Shown here: positions 1-9,861 of the stretch, piece by piece
Layout: every line of letters starts with the position of its first letter
Numbering within the stretch: position 1 is the first letter of the stretch
DNA from: Phycisphaerae bacterium
GTDB taxonomy: Bacteria > Planctomycetota > Phycisphaerae > UBA1845
Assembly (NCBI GenBank): GCA_029260115.1
Contig: JAJDDW010000086.1
Location: 62,001-126,000, forward strand
Direction of reading: 5' to 3'
DNA: 64,000 nt
Notes under the pieces: model-generated
Database searches by the model: none
Told to the model about the DNA's origin: nothing
What the model saw: only the letters and a program-made list of their open reading frames with translations
Made by a program: the position numbers and the translations under genes

Positions 1-2
1 AC

Positions 3-179
3 ATCGACGGCAATGGTCGCATCGATGCCGCAGATACTGGCAAATTCGTTCGCTGTGTTAGCGGTCCAGCAAGCTCAGCCGACGATCGCTGCCGCTGCTC
101 GTTCGACTTTGATCTCGACGGCTCCGTCAGCTTGGACGACTTCGCTGTCATGCAAAAATCCTACGCACCTTCTAAATAA
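3..179 (+). CDS. C-terminal end of a secreted protein with dockerin-like tail (partial)
   Basis: Only the last 58 codons lie in the window; the frame is open from the first complete codon to a TAA at 177-179. They encode two Ca-binding-loop-like repeats, starting IDGNGRIDAADTGKF and FDFDLDGSVSLDDFAVMQ, each with the D-x-D/N-x-D/G-x-(I/V)-D spacing of dockerin or EF-hand loops. The same arrangement ends the large protein at 1119-6233, so the two neighbours probably share a secretion or cell-surface anchoring tail. In planctomycetes such tails are common on large extracellular proteins and need not bind cohesin. The function of the missing N-terminal part cannot be seen. Confidence 0.8.
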   Translation: MDGNGRIDAADTGKFVRCVSGPASSADDRCRCSFDFDLDGSVSLDDFAVMQKSYAPSK

Positions 180-237
180 AGATGCGTTCTTGCATCGTGA
201 TAATCATCAAAATGCGAACAGAGAATGCATCGCATGT

Positions 238-603
238 GTTTTTCAAACAACACAATGACGCAATCAAGGCACTCTCACCGAACGGATCCGAGTATTCTTT
301 CAGGCCCTGTTGAATAACGGACACGCTTCCGACAGTTTGAAAACACACGCACCATCAGCAAACGGATCGAACTGATTAGCGGCCTTTGTCGCGGTTCGTA
401 TCTTTCATATTGATCTTACGGATGGCCCCATCGTGGCAACCACGCTTAGCCACTTCTTGTGCAACATGTTTTGTGCAATAGCCATTGTCGGCATAGACAG
501 CGCCACTGCGCGGGCATACATGGGGCAAGCCTTTAGCTCCGGAGCCTATGGCCCAAGATCTACCGACGTTATCGAGGTCGCAAATGGGAAAAGTCGGGTT
601 CAT
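238..603 (-). pseudogene. Decayed IS5-family transposase, C-terminal half
   Basis: Reading the minus strand from 603, an open stretch contains VYADNGYCTKHVAQEVAKRG followed by a CHDGAIRK and NMKDTNRDKGR segment. This matches the region around the second aspartate of IS5-type DDE transposases (YADKGY, then a GI-x-DGI-x-RK segment). After a TAA at 374-376 the same frame continues with a second stop, then GLKEYSDPF and SLCCLKN. These fit the usual IS5 ending (Y-x-GL-x-KN ... NLKRL). Two in-frame stops, no N-terminal half and no visible terminal inverted repeats point to an old remnant. Family assignment is by motif only. Confidence 0.6.
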
Positions 604-1118
604 GGTCTAATCCTCCCATGTTAATTCGTCGGTTGTAACACCTTGCAAAGTAATCACTTACGATCGGTTGGGTCGTTGGACATTACGAGGCCTCGCCCCA
701 GGTAAAAAACATTTTCAATTTTTTTTCAGATTTCTATAGGAAAAACATGTCCCCATGTCGCGGTCCTTTTCAGGAGGGGGTCTTGTGAGTCCAGGGAGAT
801 TTTGACATGAAATTAAAGAATGATCAACTTGCAAGTGTCCGCGAAAGTCTTGCTTCATACAAAAATGGATGTGGTTGCCGTAAGTCTGGTGCACAACGGC
901 ACGTAACCGCCGATGGACGCCATGGGCGCCAATCATGCCAACCGGATAGTCAAATTCTTCTACAACCGAAATTTAACAAAATGGCCTTGCCGTTTGACAT
1001 GGACATTTTCTCTTTGCAAGTATTCACCGAAATAGTTCGCTCGTTTTCTCGAGCGAATTCTGCCATTGGATCAAGCCCCCACCAGCGGCGGGTTTGCAGC
1101 GTTTGGAGAGCAGCCAAT

Positions 1119-4100
1119 ATGAAATTCGATACGAATAGACTATGGAAAACTATATGCCTAATTACCATCGCGATGTTGGGGCACACGTCGGCTGCGCGAG
1201 CGGACGTAGGACCGCCTGTCGGCATCAGCTTGATCAGCAAAGATGTGGTGGCCAGCACCGGACTGGTATACGAGGGCGAAATTGAGATTCGTGTTCATAG
1301 ATCTGGCGAACTGAGCGATATCCAGATTGCGGGCGACGGTTGGGTCATCAAGACATCCACGATGCCCACCCAGGCCCAACAGGTCCAAAAGGGTAACATG
1401 CGCGTCAAGTTCCAGGCGACTCCGACTGATCCCGATAGTCCCCTGGCGCTGAGCCTTCGATACAATGGTCGAATGGTGAAGCGTGTCTTTGAAGTTGGTC
1501 CGGCGCATGCAGACCTCAAATTACAGCAACGACCTCTCCTTCAAATTCCCAATACCAGTGGGCTTCGCCCGGGGCAAACGGTTCCAGTCGAAGTGCCCCA
1601 GGAATCGGTTCTCAAATCTTCTGGCGGCGCTGTACCGATTCAGGTGGTCGGGCGCGTCGTCTACGATCGCATCGGAATGGATCGGTCGAATCCTCTGGAC
1701 GGCGATACGAACGATCCGGAAGACATCGTCCCAGCCACGGTAGGCGCCGACACTATGCGCGTTCAACTTCTGGACAAAGACCCATTTGGATTTGAAATCA
1801 TCTGGACAGGAACCACAGATGAGAATGGGTATTTCGACTCGGGTACGGTTTGGTGGGACGATTGCGATATTTCCGGTTGCGATGACCCGGACTACGTTCT
1901 ACGCGTTGCGGCATTCTCGCCCGATGCAGTGTTGGTCCAAGACAGTGATGATGAAACTTACGATTACTTCCAACCGGAAAGGTTGAACTCTAGCGAAACG
2001 TTTATCGATTACGGCGTGCTCAGACCCGATGCCGGACACGATCCGGTTATCCACATTCTCAATACGGTTGTTCGGGCTAAGCGATTCACAGAAGAAGAGG
2101 TCGGTATACCTGCAGGCGGTGTCCTTGTTTTCTGGCCTGACGATTCAAAAGGCGGTGGCGCCTGGTACGTCGAAAGCGAAATCACAATTCACATAAGCAC
2201 CCAGCGCCAATGGCGAACTGACACCATCCTCCACGAATATGGACACCATCACAATAGCCACTTCTACGGCGCTCAACGTCCCGATCCGAGTTACTGCGAT
2301 CCAGAGATGGACTGTGATACCGATCCTGTCAATAACGTTTGTGGGCATTGTATTTGGTGCGACGAAAACCCTGTCGATGCGTGGTTTGAGGGTTGGGCAA
2401 ACTGGTTCGCAGATGTTGTTACACGCCACTATCCTGAGCGATACACCAATGAAGACGGAACGCCGTTTGAACCACTCTTCACGCGCAGTCAAGAATCTCC
2501 ACAACCGTGCGGCGGTGGATCCTATGGCAATCGAATTTCTACGGAGGGGTTTGTCGGTGCGCTGTTACGTGATATTGAAGATAATACCCAAGACGATCAT
2601 GACGACGATCCGGATTCTAACAATGTCGTGACCGACGGCGTTTTTGATTCCCTGTGCATCGGTGCAGGAAAAGTTGTTTTTCTCACGTACGCATACGATC
2701 CGATAAATGTCACCCAATTTCTCGCGGGTTACCTCGACGCGTTCCCAGCAGAAACACATTTGCTTTGGCCAACGGCTTTCAATGTTGGTGGAAGTGCCTA
2801 TGTCTCCATGTTTCCGGCAGATACGCAGCCACCTGGAGATGTAACGGTTCTGGATTCACCGTCTCACCCCCTCGGTCAAGGTGGTGGAATGGCCTGTATG
2901 ACTTTCGCCTTCGAACCGCCAGACGACGACGTGCAAGGTTCCAACTTCTACAGCTACGTCGTATCAGATGACCCTGCAGGCGTGGAGCCCGACGAAGGCG
3001 CTGACCCTGTAAACCCAGGCGCCAATTGTGGTATCGAGTTTACCGTACCGATTTATCAACTAGGTGAATACTACGTCAACATCAAAGCGCAGGATAACGA
3101 TGGAAATTGGTCCAGCCAATGGTCCACGTTCGGACCATTCGAAGTGCTCGATTGTAACAACTCCGGTCAGCTTGACATCTGCGACATCGACTGCCGCGTC
3201 ACCAGTATTCCGGGACTATGCAACTTCGGGATTTCTCCTTGCGGATCGGTGTTTTCCTGCACCGAGAACGCTCAGGATTGTAATGGAAACTGGGAGCCCG
3301 ATATCTGCGACGTGACTTCGCTGCGCAGCGAAGATTGCGACATCAATGGTGTGCCGGATGAATGTCAGTCCATGAAGCATTATACCGGCGGAAAGGGCAA
3401 TCCGGACCAGAACAAGTGGGAAGAACCCGAGAACTGGGAAGAACTATCTATTCCGGTGAACGGAAATTATGTCTGCGTTCCGGCCGACTCAGATGGAAAT
3501 GCCGTCGTGTACAAGCAAGATGATACCATTGTATCTTCGATAGCTTCCTACAAAGATTTCGTCATAAGCGGACTTCAGTCACCCTTTCCGGACCTTGACC
3601 TGCTGTACAACTCCTTCGTTCTTGGAGACTTTCAAATGGACGGCAACTCGACGCTCACGATCAATGATCGTTTGTACGTCGATGGTACATTCTTCTGGTT
3701 GGGCGGTAGTATCAACGGAAACGGAATCATCGAGGTTAGCGATGGCATGAGTCTTACGCCGAGTTCCGTGAACCTCAACAGTGCCGACTTCCTTCTCCGC
3801 AATGGTGACGTTGACACGGGCACGCTCGTCAACATAAATTCCGGTGCAACATTCCAGATCGATCCCAACGCCAACTACAACTACAGCGGGGACTACTACT
3901 TCTTCTACGGGAGCAACGGAAAAGTAATAGTGCGAGGCAATTTGACTCGAGAGGCAGGAAATGCAACAGCCACTGTCTTTACGCCGTTGGACAACGAGGG
4001 CACCATTCATGTTAAGGCGGGTGAACTTTTCCTCGCGTATCCTGGAACACACTCTGGACAATTCGACGGTGACCTCGGAACGTCATTGAAGTTCTCGGCT

Positions 4101-6233
4101 GGAAATGGTGTGCATGATTTTCTACCATCATCGAGTATTACGGCTCCTGTCGTCGAATTCTTCGGCGGCACGGGCAATATTCATGGAACCGTCAACATCA
4201 CGGACATGCTCCTTGGACACGGTGGAACCTACACATTTGCGAGCGATGCCACCATCGTCGACTACAGCCCCGAACTTCATGTCAATCTTGGTAAAGTCGT
4301 GTTCGACGCGCCAACGGATCGGGCAATCAGCTTTGACACCGTAGCGCTCACCAACCCGGGACAATCGCAAGGAAGAATCGATTTCAATACCGGTTTTCCG
4401 GTCAACATTGGCACGTTCTCCATGCTCAAGGGCGCCCTCGCCGGTTCTAGCCCTGTCAATGTTAGCGGAACTTTTACGTGGACCAACGGTAGCTTTTTTG
4501 ACGGAGGCGCGATTACGGCAAACGGTCCCGTCGTCATCAATGCGACCAGCAGTAGTCGAACGCTTTCACGAGTCCTGAATGTGAATGATCAAGCGAATGT
4601 TTTCTCCGGATTCGGTATGAGTGGAAGCGCCGCGATCAACATCATCAATTCCGCCATTGTCAATTTACAATTCAACAGTGGAGGAATCTCAGGCCGAACC
4701 ATCAACAATTTCGGTACGATTCTTCGGACTTCCGGTACTGGAAACGCCAGCCTCGGTTCATTCTTGAACAACACTGGTTTCATCCATAACCAGACGGCCA
4801 CGCTCACATTGAACGGTGGAGGCACACACACCGGTGACGTGCGAAGCGAGCCTGGAACATTGTTGAAATTAGGTGGGACAACAGACTTCCTGCCAGGATC
4901 TACCCTCGTGGCCGAATCCGTCGAACTCCTTTCGGGAACCGGAACAATGCGCGGAAGTGTCAATATCTCAGATACCATGAGCGTGACCGGCCACGCATGG
5001 ACGTTTACAGACGAAGCCGACATCATCAACTATGGCCCTCATCTGAATGTCGTTCTTGGAAAGGTAACCTTCGAGGGTCCCACTGATGCACCTATGGCGT
5101 TCGATACCGTCACCATCGGACCTGGAAATTCCTCTTGTTTGGTGTACTTCAACAGCGGACAGCCCGTGAATATCAACACGCTTACTATGAATAACAGTGC
5201 CGGTCTTTACGGCACAAGTCCCATTACGATCGCCGATCAATTCACGTGGTCGTGGGGTAGCATTAACGCCGGAGGCGCTATGCGGTGTGACGGAAACACA
5301 ACCGTCAACCCAACCAGCAGCGCTCGCACCTTGTATCGACCGCTCAACAACTATGGAGCGATGACCGTTCGTGGCACGTTCTCCTTGGCACCTTCCGGCC
5401 CCATAAACAACATGCCCAGTGGAGTCATGGACATACAGTTTGAGAATGGAGGCATTGGTATCACAGGTGTGATCAACAACGAGGGCACGATGATTAAGTC
5501 GACAACTGCGGGAGTAGCCGGGTTGCCCAATCTTGTGAACACCGGAACCGTCGACGTCCAAGTCGGCGGAATCAGCTTTCACACGTCGTATGTCGGATAT
5601 ACCCAAACTGCAGGTGAAACTATCCTCAACAATTCATCCGTCGAGATGCTCTTCGGTCATAAGCCTTTCAAACTTCAAGGAGGATTGCTCAAAGGCAACG
5701 GCTCTGTCGTCGGCGAAATCGAAAATAGCGGTGGAACTGTTACCCCCGGGTTCTCCGTTGGCGAAATCATGGTCGACGATTACACGCAAGGTGCCGGCGG
5801 CGTTCTTGAAATCGAAATCGGCGGGGCTAACGCTGGGGAATTCGATGTGCTAACCGTGACCGGCTCCGCGACGCTAGCCGGTGAACTTCGCATTACCGAC
5901 CTTGCGGGATTCAACCCCCAATCAGGGGACACATTTGTCATCATGACGGCAACTTCTATCAGCGGAACGTTTGATACCGAAAATATGCCGAACCACTACA
6001 CCGTCGCCTACAACGCGACTGATGTGACTATCCAAGGTTTCACACCCTCGCCAGACCTAAATGGTGATGGCGTGGTGGATCTCAAAGACTTTGCACTATT
6101 TCAGACTTGTTATAGCGGCGCAGGCCAACTACCCAACGCAAATTGCGCAGCGGGTGTCAACGCCGACCTTGATATGGATAACGACGTGGACTTCGACGAT
6201 TACTTAATTTTATTTGCTGCGTTTACCCCATAA
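1119..6233 (+). CDS. Large secreted zinc-protease-like protein with beta-repeat stalk and dockerin-like tail
   Basis: A 1704-aa extracellular protein. I chose ATG 1119 because it is preceded by GGAGAG and opens a typical signal peptide (MKFDTNRLWK, hydrophobic core, cut after AARA). The frame is open from ATG 807, which also has a good Shine-Dalgarno, but the 104 extra residues would bury the signal. HEYGHHH at residues 372-378 and FEGWANWFAD at about 423-432 resemble a HExxH plus downstream Glu zinc site. Residues about 690-760 carry Cys-rich DCN-x-N-x-xPD repeats. From about residue 850 to 1500 there is an Asn/Gly/Thr-rich stalk with a 256-residue tandem repeat (DFLP at residues 1000 and 1256). 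An autotransporter-like segment (GGTVTPGFSVGEI) follows, then a dockerin-like tail (DLNGDGVVDLKDF). A cell-surface protease or adhesin is inferred; the substrate is unknown. Confidence 0.85.
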   Translation: MKFDTNRLWKTICLITIAMLGHTSAARADVGPPVGISLISKDVVASTGLVYEGEIEIRVHRSGELSDIQIAGDGWVIKTSTMPTQAQQVQKGNMRVKFQATPTDPDSPLALSLRYNGRMVKRVFEVGPAHADLKLQQRPLLQIPNTSGLRPGQTVPVEVPQESVLKSSGGAVPIQVVGRVVYDRIGMDRSNPLDGDTNDPEDIVPATVGADTMRVQLLDKDPFGFEIIWTGTTDENGYFDSGTVWWDDCDISGCDDPDYVLRVAAFSPDAVLVQDSDDETYDYFQPERLNSSETFIDYGVLRPDAGHDPVIHILNTVVRAKRFTEEEVGIPAGGVLVFWPDDSKGGGAWYVESEITIHISTQRQWRTDTILHEYGHHHNSHFYGAQRPDPSYCDPEMDCDTDPVNNVCGHCIWCDENPVDAWFEGWANWFADVVTRHYPERYTNEDGTPFEPLFTRSQESPQPCGGGSYGNRISTEGFVGALLRDIEDNTQDDHDDDPDSNNVVTDGVFDSLCIGAGKVVFLTYAYDPINVTQFLAGYLDAFPAETHLLWPTAFNVGGSAYVSMFPADTQPPGDVTVLDSPSHPLGQGGGMACMTFAFEPPDDDVQGSNFYSYVVSDDPAGVEPDEGADPVNPGANCGIEFTVPIYQLGEYYVNIKAQDNDGNWSSQWSTFGPFEVLDCNNSGQLDICDIDCRVTSIPGLCNFGISPCGSVFSCTENAQDCNGNWEPDICDVTSLRSEDCDINGVPDECQSMKHYTGGKGNPDQNKWEEPENWEELSIPVNGNYVCVPADSDGNAVVYKQDDTIVSSIASYKDFVISGLQSPFPDLDLLYNSFVLGDFQMDGNSTLTINDRLYVDGTFFWLGGSINGNGIIEVSDGMSLTPSSVNLNSADFLLRNGDVDTGTLVNINSGATFQIDPNANYNYSGDYYFFYGSNGKVIVRGNLTREAGNATATVFTPLDNEGTIHVKAGELFLAYPGTHSGQFDGDLGTSLKFSAGNGVHDFLPSSSITAPVVEFFGGTGNIHGTVNITDMLLGHGGTYTFASDATIVDYSPELHVNLGKVVFDAPTDRAISFDTVALTNPGQSQGRIDFNTGFPVNIGTFSMLKGALAGSSPVNVSGTFTWTNGSFFDGGAITANGPVVINATSSSRTLSRVLNVNDQANVFSGFGMSGSAAINIINSAIVNLQFNSGGISGRTINNFGTILRTSGTGNASLGSFLNNTGFIHNQTATLTLNGGGTHTGDVRSEPGTLLKLGGTTDFLPGSTLVAESVELLSGTGTMRGSVNISDTMSVTGHAWTFTDEADIINYGPHLNVVLGKVTFEGPTDAPMAFDTVTIGPGNSSCLVYFNSGQPVNINTLTMNNSAGLYGTSPITIADQFTWSWGSINAGGAMRCDGNTTVNPTSSARTLYRPLNNYGAMTVRGTFSLAPSGPINNMPSGVMDIQFENGGIGITGVINNEGTMIKSTTAGVAGLPNLVNTGTVDVQVGGISFHTSYVGYTQTAGETILNNSSVEMLFGHKPFKLQGGLLKGNGSVVGEIENSGGTVTPGFSVGEIMVDDYTQGAGGVLEIEIGGANAGEFDVLTVTGSATLAGELRITDLAGFNPQSGDTFVIMTATSISGTFDTENMPNHYTVAYNATDVTIQGFTPSPDLNGDGVVDLKDFALFQTCYSGAGQLPNANCAAGVNADLDMDNDVDFDDYLILFAAFTP

Positions 6234-6248
6234 ACATCAGCTGTCATC

Positions 6249-6282
6249 ATGCGAGAGAGATTAAAGTTAGTCTCTCTCGCAT
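6249..6282 (+). terminator. Perfect 12-bp hairpin after the large secreted protein gene
   Basis: ATGCGAGAGAGA (6249-6260) and TCTCTCTCGCAT (6271-6282) are exact reverse complements around a 10-nt loop, 16 bp after the stop codon. No run of T follows, so it is not a classic intrinsic terminator. Its position and perfect pairing still suggest transcription termination or 3'-end protection. Confidence 0.6.
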
Positions 6283-6593
6283 AGCTGGCAACATGGTTAT
6301 CAATTCTCATATTACCCGTCTACTAGAGTTGCTCCCCGTCAATAAACGAAGCTCGATTGACGTTTCAGCCCATTCATGTCCGAAAATACCCCCTGACTTA
6401 GGATTTGAGAAGCATCTACTATCTTTTCTCCAATTACCTTGACCAACGCGATTGGCCATGGAATCATTATCCGAAGACTATGCACCCTATTTTCTAACAA
6501 GTCTTGCCAAAATTATATGATGGCATGAATGTTAGATTGGCGCTTAGTGGAAAAAGCGTACTAATAAAGGGATATAAAATAGTAGCCATTCGG
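6283..6593. other. Intergenic region before the kinase gene
   Basis: AT-rich stretch with no supported gene. The kinase frame is open from ATG 6504, but the first 30 codons look unlike the family. No convincing promoter hexamers or repeats were found. Confidence 0.5.
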
Positions 6594-8942
6594 ATGAGCC
6601 AGGAACGATTTGAAAAACTAGCTACGATTTTTGAACACGTCCGCGGGCTTGAACCAGATGCGCGAAGCGTCCATCTCGATCAGGCATGCGCCGATGATCC
6701 AGCGTTGCGCGATGAAGTTCTGGCTATCCTCGATAGGCACGACCGTGGCGGTATGCTCGACGCTCCCATTCAAGCCATCGTTGAACCACCATCGCCTGTA
6801 CCGAAACGTATTGGCCGCTTCCGAATTATAGACCGCCTCGGTCGCGGCGGCATGGGCGTTGTTTATCGCGCGGAGCAGGATAAGCCTAGCCGGCAGGTTG
6901 CGCTGAAGATGATGCACACCGGCTTGGTTACACAAGAACTTCGACGACGATTCGAATTCGAGACTAGTGTGCTCGCCCGCTTGCAACATCCCGGTATCGC
7001 CCAAATTTTCGAGGTCGGCACCTGGGATACAGGGAGTGGTCCACAGCCCTTCTTCGCCATGGAATTGGTTGAAGGTGTTGCGTTAGACGCCTACATAGTG
7101 AATACAAAGCCATCGATCAAGGCGCGACTAGAACTCTTCATGGCCATTTGCGATGCGGTTCATCATGCGCATCAAAAAGGTGTCATACACCGAGACCTCA
7201 AACCTGCGAATATACTTGTCACATCAGATGGCCTGCCAAAAATTCTTGACTTTGGCATCGCCCGCGCGACAGATGCGGACCTGCATGTCACTATGTGTAC
7301 TACCCCGGGCCAACTTGTTGGCACGCTAGCCTATATGAGTCCTGAACAAGTGAGCGCATCTACAGATCGCCTCGACACGCGGTCTGACGTATATGCTTTA
7401 GGCGTCATTCTCTATGAGCTGCTCGCCGAGCAATTACCATATGATCTTGGCGATAGCAAAATTGCTAGTGCGATTCGAGCGATCGAGGAGTGTTCGCCGA
7501 GATCGTTGACAACTGTGAGTCGTGCGCTGCGCGGCGATTTGAATACCATCGTGCTCAAGTCGCTGCGAAAAAAACCTGAAAATCGCTACCAATCAGCCTC
7601 TGACTTATCCGCAGATCTACGCAGATTTCTTGAGCACCAGCCAATAGTCGCTCGACCTGCGACGGCTTGGTACCAATTCAACCGATTTGCGCGTCGCCAT
7701 CGTGGATTGATGGCTGGGATGGTCGGTATTATGATCGCGATGATAGTGGGCGCGGGTGCCGTAGCATGGCAGGCATCGCTAGCACGCGATGAAGCACGAA
7801 CACGTCGAAAAGTAGCAAACTTTCTTCGGGAAATGCTTACCTCAGTAAATCCGGCTAAGACCGCTGGTAAAGCATTGACGGTGCGCGAGATGCTCGACAC
7901 TGCTGCCGCTGATCTACATGATCGTTTTCAGAATGTGCCACTTGTTCGTGGTGAGCTTCATGACACTGTCGGATCAACTTACTATCAGCTTGGTGCCTAC
8001 GAAGACGCAGCGCTTCATACGCAACAAGCCATTGAGGATTACCAAGCCAATGCTGGGCCGCAGGCAAAATCTACTTTGCTGGCGATGTCTTCGCTTGGAT
8101 TAATTCTATCCAAATTGGATCGCGTAGACGAAGCTGAGGCAATCTTGCGAGCCGCGTGGCAACGAGGCGCTACTTCGGACGAAACAATATCGGATAACAT
8201 ATGCCAAAACTTGGCTGTTGTGTTGGATAAACAAGGACAAAACAACGAAGCGCTGCACATGTTCCAAGGCCTGTTCGATCGAATCCGTAAACGATTTGGT
8301 GCAAATCACGAAGCAACATTCTTAGCGCAGAGCAATGTAGGCAGTCTCCTTGTGGAATTAGGCCTGAACGATGAGGCTCTACCACTCTTGGTTGATTGTC
8401 TCAAAAGAAGTCGTGATATCCTTGGTGACGATCATCCTAAGACTATCGCTGCCATGTCTAACCTTGGGGCGTTGTACGGAAACATGGGACGTATGGAGAG
8501 CTTGGCACTTCTACAAGAGGCCGTTGAGCGTAGCGAGCGAGTGCTCGGACCAACCCATTTAAGTACGCTACGGCGCCGTCAACAGCTAATACGCAGCAGC
8601 CTGAGGGAAGGAAAATTCAACGCCACTGTTTTGCAAGCACGCGAATTTTTGTCGCTCTGCGTACAAGAATTAGGTCAGGCACACAGTGAAAGCCTTGCCG
8701 CGCTCGAAATTCTAGTCACAGCCTTGGCTCTCGGTGGTGATACGGATGCTGCAGAGCGTCTAGCCCTTGAATGGTACAATCGCCTAGAAACCGAGCTCGG
8801 CGCTGCGCACCGCAGTACTGGGCGGGTAGCGCTATTGTTGATGAATTTTTATGAGGAAATGAAAAAATCAAAAGAACAAGCCATTTGGCAGCAGCGAGCT
8901 GATGCCTCGTCATATCGGGCACGTGGCGTCACATCCAATTGA
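6594..8942 (+). CDS. Membrane Ser/Thr protein kinase with TPR repeats
   Basis: A 782-aa Hanks-type kinase. The start at ATG 6594 (MSQERFEKLA) matches the usual N-terminal helix of planctomycete ECF-linked kinases (an LDQAC-x-DDPALRDEV segment); ATG 6504 is in frame but less likely. The kinase domain spans about residues 68-350: glycine loop GRGGMGVVYRA (about 83-93), VALK lysine, HRDLKPANIL (about 198), DFGIAR (about 218) and GTLAYMSPEQ. All catalytic residues are present, so it should be active. A single membrane span lies at about 371-393 (GLMAGMVGIMIAMIVGAG). The remaining 390 residues are TPR-like helical repeats, probably outside the membrane or a protein-binding platform. The ECF sigma gene starts 23 bp downstream, suggesting a signalling pair. 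Confidence 0.93.
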   Translation: MSQERFEKLATIFEHVRGLEPDARSVHLDQACADDPALRDEVLAILDRHDRGGMLDAPIQAIVEPPSPVPKRIGRFRIIDRLGRGGMGVVYRAEQDKPSRQVALKMMHTGLVTQELRRRFEFETSVLARLQHPGIAQIFEVGTWDTGSGPQPFFAMELVEGVALDAYIVNTKPSIKARLELFMAICDAVHHAHQKGVIHRDLKPANILVTSDGLPKILDFGIARATDADLHVTMCTTPGQLVGTLAYMSPEQVSASTDRLDTRSDVYALGVILYELLAEQLPYDLGDSKIASAIRAIEECSPRSLTTVSRALRGDLNTIVLKSLRKKPENRYQSASDLSADLRRFLEHQPIVARPATAWYQFNRFARRHRGLMAGMVGIMIAMIVGAGAVAWQASLARDEARTRRKVANFLREMLTSVNPAKTAGKALTVREMLDTAAADLHDRFQNVPLVRGELHDTVGSTYYQLGAYEDAALHTQQAIEDYQANAGPQAKSTLLAMSSLGLILSKLDRVDEAEAILRAAWQRGATSDETISDNICQNLAVVLDKQGQNNEALHMFQGLFDRIRKRFGANHEATFLAQSNVGSLLVELGLNDEALPLLVDCLKRSRDILGDDHPKTIAAMSNLGALYGNMGRMESLALLQEAVERSERVLGPTHLSTLRRRQQLIRSSLREGKFNATVLQAREFLSLCVQELGQAHSESLAALEILVTALALGGDTDAAERLALEWYNRLETELGAAHRSTGRVALLLMNFYEEMKKSKEQAIWQQRADASSYRARGVTSN

Positions 8943-8965
8943 CCTAAGCCCGCTCCGATTACACA

Positions 8966-9502
8966 ATGCGGTTACCAATGTCAGAAAAACAACCATCCTC
9001 ACGAGATGACGTGCCCGGACTCGCTCGGCAGGTTTACGATGATCTTCATCACATCGCTGGTGAGTACCTACGCCGCGAGCGCGCGACCCACACACTTCAG
9101 CCGACAGCGCTGGTCCATGAGGCCTATCTCAAAGTGGCCAAACGAGACGCGTGGAAAAGTGCGACTCACTTCCGCGCTGTAGCGTCGAATGCCATGCGAC
9201 AGGTGCTCGTCGATTACGCTCGCAGTCGTGGCCGACAAAAAAGAGGCGGAGATCGCGTAACGCTTACGACCAACATCGCCTTCGAGCTTGACCGAGATGT
9301 CGAGGTACTCGCACTCGATGAAGCACTAACCGAACTAGCCCTACTCGACGCACGCAAGGCTCGTGTCGTCGAGTTAAGATTTTTCGGCGGTATGACAGCT
9401 AAGGAATCCGCCGAAGTTCTCGGCATCGCACAGAAAACCGCCGAGGCGGATTGGTACTTCTCAAGGGCTTGGCTACACGAGCGTTTAGATTCTGATCGCT
9501 AA
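8966..9502 (+). CDS. ECF-type RNA polymerase sigma factor (planctomycete kinase-linked type)
   Basis: A 178-aa sigma-70 family protein. Region 2 contains TLQPTALVHEAYLKVA and the DYARSRGRQKRGG segment; region 4 contains VVELRFFGGMTAKESAEVLGI as its helix-turn-helix. This is the ECF subgroup that in planctomycetes is usually encoded next to Ser/Thr kinases, as here. ATG 8978 (MSEKQ) is an alternative start; neither start has a strong Shine-Dalgarno. No zinc-finger anti-sigma gene is adjacent, so control through the upstream kinase is a reasonable inference. It probably directs RNA polymerase to a small regulon that cannot be identified here. Confidence 0.93.
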   Translation: MRLPMSEKQPSSRDDVPGLARQVYDDLHHIAGEYLRRERATHTLQPTALVHEAYLKVAKRDAWKSATHFRAVASNAMRQVLVDYARSRGRQKRGGDRVTLTTNIAFELDRDVEVLALDEALTELALLDARKARVVELRFFGGMTAKESAEVLGIAQKTAEADWYFSRAWLHERLDSDR

Positions 9503-9861
9503 CTATTTCTACATTCCATTAATCTCATTCGGAACAGTAATGGTCTAGATCTTTGGTCTGCACGCGTTATCGTGCATAGAAAGCTATTGTAAACAACGAA
9601 ACATGGTACGCTCATTCGGACATAAAAAATATAATTTAGTTTTTCGAGTTGCGATCCCCATTATTCAGCGAGCGTTAATGGGATGGACACCTGAGATTCT
9701 GAAGTGATCGTCTGGTATGGAACATTAGGAATCATGTGCATACATGTAAAAAGTACTCATCTAGACAGAAATAAACATTTAAAAGATACGAAGATGCTTA
9801 TACTGGTGGTTGTTGTTAAACAGTAGATTTGTTCGCATCAACTTGGCTTTTAAAGAGAGCG
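9503..9861. other. Intergenic region between sigma factor and export operon
   Basis: AT-rich, no supported gene. It holds a 6-bp inverted repeat, TGCACG (9559-9564) and CGTGCA (9571-9576), that could be a weak terminator for the sigma gene. The promoter of the export operon must lie here, but no clear hexamers stand out. Confidence 0.45.

Noticed and set aside
433-624. 63-codon plus-strand frame
   Set aside because: Antisense to the transposase remnant, with no independent support.
4968-5606. 212-codon minus-strand frame
   Set aside because: Antisense to the repeat stalk of the large secreted protein, whose composition keeps the opposite strand open.
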